Position numbers and translations under genes: made by a program
The notes under the pieces: generated by a model
Database searches by the model: none
Seen by the model: the letters and a program-made list of their open reading frames with translations, nothing else
Told to the model about the DNA's origin: nothing
Part shown: one piece after another, positions 32,695 to 36,381 of the stretch
Position numbering within the stretch: position 1 is the first letter of the stretch
How the letters are laid out: every line of letters begins with the position of its first letter
Assembly: GCF_900232865.1 (NCBI RefSeq)
Contig: NZ_OCTS01000009.1
Span: forward strand, 1 to 36,381
DNA length: 36,381 nucleotides
Direction: 5' to 3'
DNA from: Corynebacterium dentalis
GTDB taxonomy: Bacteria > Actinomycetota > Actinomycetes > Mycobacteriales > Mycobacteriaceae

Positions 32695-33372
32695 CTACTT
32701 CGCCTCGGGCGTCCCGCAGTTGGGGCATAGGAGGTAGCCGCCGTCCTCGTCGACGAACTCGAACACGTCGCGGCACCGCGCGCAGTTGATCTTGCCCTGG
32801 TGCATTCGCCATGCGTCGACGTAAAACCATGTTCCGTCAATGCCCGGGTAATGGCTCAGCTCGCTGTTGGTGGGACGCCGTGCGGGGAGTCCCGTGTTGT
32901 GACCGACAACGGTCGCGCCGGACCTGCGGTAGAAGTCCGCGCTATTATTCCGGTCGTCCACGAACCCGTCGAGGTAGCGGCCACCATGAGGAAGAGCCCA
33001 GTACGCGGCCTCTGAAAGCAGCTCTCGGCCGATACCGGACCCGCGGGCCTCAGGCAGCACGAAGAGGGCGGCGAGGATTCGGTGTGTTGTTGCGAACTGC
33101 CGCGCGGCGTCGGGCTCTTTCGATATCAGCTCGTCGGACACGAACGGCTCGACCACGGCGCCGCCCAGCATCATCCCCCGGTCATCACTCGCACCGATGA
33201 TGATGCTCGGCTCAGGGTGGGTGTCGTCTCCGAAGATCCTCCGGAGCTGCGCCGCTCTTCGCCGGTCGTCGGCCGCCACCATATGCGGGGGCGCATAGCC
33301 GATGATGAGCTGCGCCGCGACGGTCTGCACAATCTGCCTGGCCTGCGGGGTGTCAATCCGTCCTACGCCCAT
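32695..33372 (-). CDS. GNAT-type acetyltransferase with C-terminal zinc ribbon
   Basis: This 225-residue protein has the GNAT acetyl-CoA-binding motif LFVLPEARGSGIGRELL at about residues 103-119 and a following NNSADFYRRSGA segment. The C-terminal 40 residues form a Cys4 zinc ribbon (CARCRDVFEF, then LLCPNCG). The ribbon may bind the substrate or a nucleic acid. The substrate is unknown; no antibiotic acetyltransferase signature is evident. It is 5 bp from the DUF192 gene upstream, in the same operon. Confidence 0.78.
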   Translation of the reverse strand: MGVGRIDTPQARQIVQTVAAQLIIGYAPPHMVAADDRRRAAQLRRIFGDDTHPEPSIIIGASDDRGMMLGGAVVEPFVSDELISKEPDAARQFATTHRILAALFVLPEARGSGIGRELLSEAAYWALPHGGRYLDGFVDDRNNSADFYRRSGATVVGHNTGLPARRPTNSELSHYPGIDGTWFYVDAWRMHQGKINCARCRDVFEFVDEDGGYLLCPNCGTPEAK

Positions 33373-33377
33373 CTGTC

Positions 33378-33809
33378 CTACTCGCTCTCTACCTGCACGG
33401 TTGTCTCTGGCGACACATGGCTGAATGTGCCAGCCGGGGCCTCAAGAATCGCGTCTACGACACCCGGGGACGCCTCACGGGGGCATGGGTCCGTCGAACA
33501 CGGCTGGAGCGTCACAACGCCCGTCACGCGCCCGTCGCGGATCCACACGACGTCGAGCGGCACACGGGTGTCCTGCATCCACACCTCCGTGCGCTGTGCG
33601 TGCTCGAGCGGGAACCACATGCCGGTGCCCTCCGGCACGCTGTCGCGCCCGCTGAGCCCTTGGCGCTGCGCCTCGGTGCTGGTTGCTTGCTCGGCGGTGA
33701 CCGTCACCCCGTCGATGGTCACGCGCAGCTCGTCGACGCCCGCTGAGCATCCGGCGAGTATCGCTGTGAGAACGGCGGCCGCCGCCGCCGCTCTGAACGT
33801 ACGGTGCAC
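33378..33809 (-). CDS. DUF192 lipoprotein
   Basis: This 143-residue protein has an N-terminal signal peptide (residues 1-20, Ala/Leu-rich) ending in lipobox LAGC, with Cys20 as the expected lipid-bearing residue. The mature part is a DUF192 domain: MWFPLEHAQRTEVWMQDTR, then VPLDVVWIRDGRV, and AGTFSHV near the end. DUF192 proteins have no firm function. It would be anchored on the outer face of the cytoplasmic membrane. It is tightly spaced with its neighbours and belongs to the imported plasmid operon. Confidence 0.8.
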   Translation of the reverse strand: MHRTFRAAAAAAVLTAILAGCSAGVDELRVTIDGVTVTAEQATSTEAQRQGLSGRDSVPEGTGMWFPLEHAQRTEVWMQDTRVPLDVVWIRDGRVTGVVTLQPCSTDPCPREASPGVVDAILEAPAGTFSHVSPETTVQVESE

Positions 33810-33813
33810 GGAA

Positions 33814-34017
33814 CTATGCCGCTTGGACGGTGACCACTCCGCCGGACAGGACGAAGATCAGGCCCGCAGCGATGAAGCCAACGATGCCAATGACGAGGCT
33901 TCCCGTCTTGGGTTCCATAACGCTTCTCGTGGCGAAGGAGTAGATGACAAGGATCACGGACGCGACGGCAGCCACGATCGCAACCCACTGGATGATGTTG
34001 TTCAGGTTCTCAAACAT
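33814..34017 (-). CDS. Small two-helix membrane protein
   Basis: This 67-residue protein has two transmembrane segments (about 10-28 and 41-60) separated by a short polar loop. Size and layout recall the pilin-like VirB2/TrbC proteins at the start of transfer gene clusters, but there is no signal peptide and the similarity is only general. It lies 4 bp from the DUF192 lipoprotein gene. It may be part of a truncated transfer region. Confidence 0.65.
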   Translation of the reverse strand: MFENLNNIIQWVAIVAAVASVILVIYSFATRSVMEPKTGSLVIGIVGFIAAGLIFVLSGGVVTVQAA

Positions 34018-34032
34018 TGCGGTTCGCTTTCG

Positions 34033-34410
34033 TCATTCCAGCGGCCGGCCCACGGGGCCGGTGCCGGGGGGCATCAGCTCGAAGTGCTTGCCCCCGTTGA
34101 ATTCACGCTCCAGGTCCTCGACGAGGCCCATGACGCCGTGCAGCTGCATGTCGGTCATGTTCCGCCAGCGGTACTTATCCCGACCAGCGAAGTACGCGGC
34201 GCGGATGCGGCCGCTCTGGTCGCTGTCCGCGTAGTAGGTCATCTTCGGGCGGGTGAGCTTGCTCGCTCCCTCTCCCCCGCTCGGCGTCGATGCTGCCGGC
34301 GCTTCCGCAGCCGGGGTCGGTGTCGGCTGCGCTGCCGGCACTGCCTGGGTGTTGACGGGCGTCTGCCCGCTGAGCGCGGACGTGCGGCGTTCGCTTCGCT
34401 TCGTGGCCAT
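34033..34410 (-). CDS. ParB-like partner of an actinobacterial plasmid ParA
   Basis: This 125-residue protein has an Ala/Pro-rich N-terminal half and a C-terminal block from TRPKMTYYADSDQ to LEREFNGGKHF and PVGRPLE. I recall this C-terminal pattern in small genes directly downstream of parA on high-GC actinobacterial plasmids, where they probably bind the centromere. The ATG at 34410 lies 4 bp past the ParA fragment's stop. Its ParA is truncated, so the partition function of this second system is probably lost. It could still interfere with related plasmids. Confidence 0.65.
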   Translation of the reverse strand: MATKRSERRTSALSGQTPVNTQAVPAAQPTPTPAAEAPAASTPSGGEGASKLTRPKMTYYADSDQSGRIRAAYFAGRDKYRWRNMTDMQLHGVMGLVEDLEREFNGGKHFELMPPGTGPVGRPLE

Positions 34411-34414
34411 GTTC

Positions 34415-34770
34415 TTAGTTCCTTCCGGTGAGCTGGTTGAGGTATCCGTCGTAGATCGCTGCGAGCTCGCGCCAGTCCGGGCCACCCTCGTCGAGCCCGA
34501 GCCCTTCCTCAGTCGCATCCGAGATTGACTGCCGCTTTGGAACAGGCGGGGTGAGCAGCGAGAGGCCGCGCGCCTCGGCGGCCGCCTCGATTTCGCTCGC
34601 CCAGTGGCCGCCTCCGACCGTGCGGGACTCGTGCTGGTTGAGAACGACGCCGCCAACGCGCAGCCGGGGGTTGTAGCTGTTCTGCACCTGCGTGATGGTG
34701 TCGAGAAGCTTGGCGAGCCCGTTCGCGCTCCAGAGCTTCGTCTGCGTAACCTCGACCAGCTCGTCATCAA
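34415..34770 (-). pseudogene. C-terminal fragment of a second ParA
   Basis: About 115 codons encode the end of a ParA-type ATPase (LRVGGVVLNQHESRTVGGGH, then TPPVPKRQSISDATEEG). The nucleotide-binding N-terminus, with Walker A, is absent. Upstream of about 34770 the DNA instead encodes, in another frame, the start of an unrelated protein, so the gene is a deletion product. It belongs to a different plasmid type from the parA at 12889-13488. Confidence 0.7.
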
Positions 34771-34911
34771 CGCGCTCGCGGCCTGGATGTTCCACAGGTA
34801 GAGCCGTGCCGCCTCGACGACGTCTCCCGTGGCCTGCCTGTAGGTCTGGAATCGGGCGGTCGGGATGGCGTGCTCGATCTGCCTGGCGGCACAATATGTC
34901 AGCCTGGGCAC
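34771..34911 (-). pseudogene. N-terminal fragment of an Abi-like protein
   Basis: About 47 codons from 34911 encode a segment that includes ARFQTYRQATGDVVEAARLY and then LWNIQAASAL. It resembles the start of Abi-type proteins, where LYxWN precedes the first core helix. The fragment stops at the join with the ParA remnant, where the frame also shifts. It is too short to function. Confidence 0.5.
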
Positions 34912-34939
34912 TGGATACTTGCCTTTCGTTCGGGGGAGC

Positions 34940-34972
34940 GGTACTGTTTAGCCCATATAGCGGGACAGTACC
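34940..34972. promoter_or_regulatory. Inverted repeat at the head of the second partition region
   Basis: GGTACTGT (34940-34947) and ACAGTACC (34965-34972) are perfect complements around a GCCCATATAGCGGG centre. It lies upstream of the minus-strand partition remnant and may have been its operator or centromere. On the plus strand, TACTGT could also serve as a -10 box, with TTGCCT at 34919-34924, 17 bases upstream. Confidence 0.45.
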
Positions 34973-34986
34973 CGCAGTTACAGGAC

Positions 34987-35026
34987 ACCGGCGCTGAGAT
35001 TAGATCTCAGGGCCGGTTCCTTTTTT
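34987..35026 (+). terminator. Strong rho-independent terminator
   Basis: ACCGGCGCTGAGAT (34987-35000) pairs with ATCTCAGGGCCGGT (35004-35017) at 13 of 14 positions around a TAG loop. TTCCTTTTTT follows. It is oriented for plus-strand transcripts, yet no plus-strand gene lies directly upstream. It may end a short RNA starting near 34955. Confidence 0.75.
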
Positions 35027-35143
35027 GCTTGGCCACAGGGCGGCCACACGAGCATCGAGCTACACGCCCAGGCGACTACCCGTCGTCTACCTTCGTAGCT
35101 GGGGTCTGCTCGGGGGAATGCAGTCGACTACCAGGCACTTTGC

Positions 35144-35509
35144 TCATTGGAGGGCCACGCGCTGTCCCGATGTCTCACCCCGTAGCAACATCGCTCTGAT
35201 GTGGGTCGGTTCGCAGCATGATTCCTGAGATGCACTGTCCTTAGCCTGCAGAACATGCGCCAGGCGGAGCAACTGCACGCCGAACGTAAACGAAATCGCC
35301 GAGTCAGCGGTTCGATTGCTGTGCGATGTCGGGTTTCGCTCTGCCATCTGCTGCTCCCACGGTGCAGGGTACGCGAGGTCGAGCGCATCGCCCTCGATGA
35401 CGACGTGCTTGACTCCGCGTGCAGACAGGAGGTCATGAAGGGCGAAGGCCACGGTTGATTTTCCTACACCGGATCGCCCGCCGATCAGAAGCATATGCGT
35501 GCTGTTCAT
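35144..35509 (-). pseudogene. Truncated P-loop kinase-like gene
   Basis: The first ~60 residues form the start of a small nucleotide kinase: LLIGGRSGVGKSTVAFALHD (Walker A), then VVIEGDALDLAYPAPWE and MAERN. In relatives the domain continues after that point with a helical section. Here the remaining ~60 residues (PTSHSNRT onward) show no family resemblance, which suggests a deletion or frameshift near 35320. It is probably inactive. It lies between the partition remnant and an intact P-loop protein of different type. Confidence 0.6.
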
Positions 35510-35674
35510 GGCCTCATGATGACATGTCCCGATGTCGGAGGGCTATCAGCGGCTTGCCCACCGTCGAGGCGCTGATCAACGGTTTCGCCGCCTAGTGATG
35601 TCATGACCTTCTCGTGTGTGTGGCAGTAGGCCACTTCGAGTGAGGCAGCGGGTATCGAAAGGTAAACTGCCCGC

Positions 35675-36238
35675 ATGCAGCAGACTCAGCCACACGTCAT
35701 ATGGATCAACGGTGCGTTCGGTTCGGGCAAGACGACGGCAGCGAAGTTGTTGGCACGAAAAGTTCCCGGTGTGGTGATCGTTGACCCTGAAGAGGTCGGG
35801 GCTCTTCTAAGGCCTGTTCTTCAGCCGGTGGTGCCCGTCCACGACTTCCAGGAATGGCCCGCATGGAGAAAGCTTGTGGCTACCACGCTCAACGCTGTCC
35901 TCCGGGAGTTGCCGGAGGGCAGCCCCGTGACCATCGTTGTTCCCCAGACTGTGATGGTGGAGGACTACTGGTCGGAGATTACGTCCGACCTTGATCCATC
36001 GGTCCGACTCACGCCTGTGGTACTGAACATCGATCCAGTAGAACACCGACGCCGCGCAGAAGAGGACACTGAAGAGTCTGGTGCTCTGCGATGGAGGCTG
36101 AACAAATTCCCAGTCTTTCAACAGGCAGCATGGCTCCGACGTGCGTTTACCAACATCGACGTTTCCTCGTTGACCCAGGAGCAGACGGTCGCAGCTATCA
36201 GGGCGGTGGCGTTCCCTCCCGACCCTGAAGCTGTGTGA
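35675..36238 (+). CDS. TmrB-like P-loop nucleotide-binding protein
   Basis: This 187-residue soluble protein starts HVIWINGAFGSGKTTAAKLL (Walker A, Lys20) and continues VVIVDPEEVGALLRP, the layout of TmrB-type ATP-binding proteins. The Bacillus TmrB gives tunicamycin resistance by binding the drug. A later segment, VLNIDPVEHRRRAEED, fits the lid of the kinase-like fold. It is the last gene before the transposon's right end, in the cargo position. A resistance role is possible, but members of this group also include uncharacterised kinases. Confidence 0.7.
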   Translation: MQQTQPHVIWINGAFGSGKTTAAKLLARKVPGVVIVDPEEVGALLRPVLQPVVPVHDFQEWPAWRKLVATTLNAVLRELPEGSPVTIVVPQTVMVEDYWSEITSDLDPSVRLTPVVLNIDPVEHRRRAEEDTEESGALRWRLNKFPVFQQAAWLRRAFTNIDVSSLTQEQTVAAIRAVAFPPDPEAV

Positions 36239-36254
36239 GGGGCAGGTCACGATC

Positions 36255-36381
36255 GGATACAAAACCTTATGTCCCTCTGTGTAACGTGACCCGGTTTGAG
36301 ACGACAGCTTTAGGTGCGGAGTTGGGCCCTGCACGCCACAGAGCGACCACAGAATCACGCCATATATCGATCACATTCACA
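36255..36381. repeat. Terminal overlap of the circular contig (copy 2)
   Basis: These bases are identical to 1-127. They should be removed when the circle is closed. The window stops exactly on the outermost base of the transposon's right end. Confidence 0.93.

Larger units (their letters stand above)
24934..36381. mobile_element. Tn552-like transposon, 11,448 bp, with nested second element
   Basis: The left end starts TGTGAATGTGATCG at 24934. The right end finishes CGATCACATTCACA at 36381, the same base as 127. Both are flanked by CACAAGAC. Gene order from the left end is ATPase, DD35E transposase, resolvase (all minus strand), then an interior now occupied by a second related gene set and cargo. 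This is the Tn552 plan, and protein sizes of 271, 473 and 199 residues fit Tn552's ATPase, transposase and BinL resolvase. The cargo includes TetR-controlled SMR efflux genes and remnants of another plasmid. It lies in a res-like site upstream of the backbone resolvase. Confidence 0.85.

Overview
The window is one complete circular plasmid written with a terminal overlap: bases 36255-36381 repeat bases 1-127 exactly, so the replicon is 36,254 bp. A Corynebacterium (or close relative) host is the best reading. The Rep protein is of the corynebacterial pCG1/pNG2 type with a small divergent parA and ribbon-helix-helix partner, there is a large MobF relaxase, and there is an Erm methylase of Erm(X) type with the matching kind of leader peptide. 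No mating-pair genes or coupling protein are seen, so the plasmid looks mobilizable rather than self-transmissible.

Backbone (128-24933). 160-798 is a serine resolvase. 1102-2589 is an ApeA-like HEPN protein and 2884-3546 a zinc-ribbon protein. 3743-4437 is a scar where the start of an MmeI-type enzyme meets the end of a resolvase. 4409-5269 is an unrecognised two-gene operon divergent from a single-chain type IIG restriction-modification enzyme (5399-8512). The relaxase (8749-12333), partition genes (12618-13488) and rep (13786-15285) form the maintenance core. A dead metallophosphoesterase gene follows, then small DNA-binding regulators and an Mrr endonuclease (17064-18005). The macrolide-resistance methylase has a complete attenuator (18176-19123). 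It is followed by an Abi_2-type HEPN protein paired with a peptidase E-like protein, an unusual AAA/ABC ATPase (20625-22829) and an ABC-F protein (23252-24757). The backbone is therefore mostly phage defence plus ribosome-targeted drug resistance.

Transposon (24934-36381, 11,448 bp). A Tn552-like element occupies the rest of the circle. Its ends are imperfect inverted repeats starting TGTGAATGTGATCG, flanked by the same 8 bp (CACAAGAC). It carries an ATPase, a DD35E transposase and a resolvase on the minus strand. Removing it restores an inverted-repeat site just upstream of the resolvase at 160, so it appears to have landed in that resolvase's res site. Inside it, a second and more GC-rich copy of the same three genes (28150-30948) sits head to head with the first, immediately upstream of the first copy's resolvase. 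Only the right end of this second element (31000) is clear. Beyond it lie a TetR-controlled pair of small multidrug efflux proteins, a minus-strand operon left from another actinobacterial plasmid (parA fragment, ParB-like, membrane protein, DUF192 lipoprotein, GNAT), a broken kinase gene and an intact TmrB-like nucleotide-binding protein.

Family assignments come from motifs and memory, not from database searches. Identities between copies are estimates by eye.
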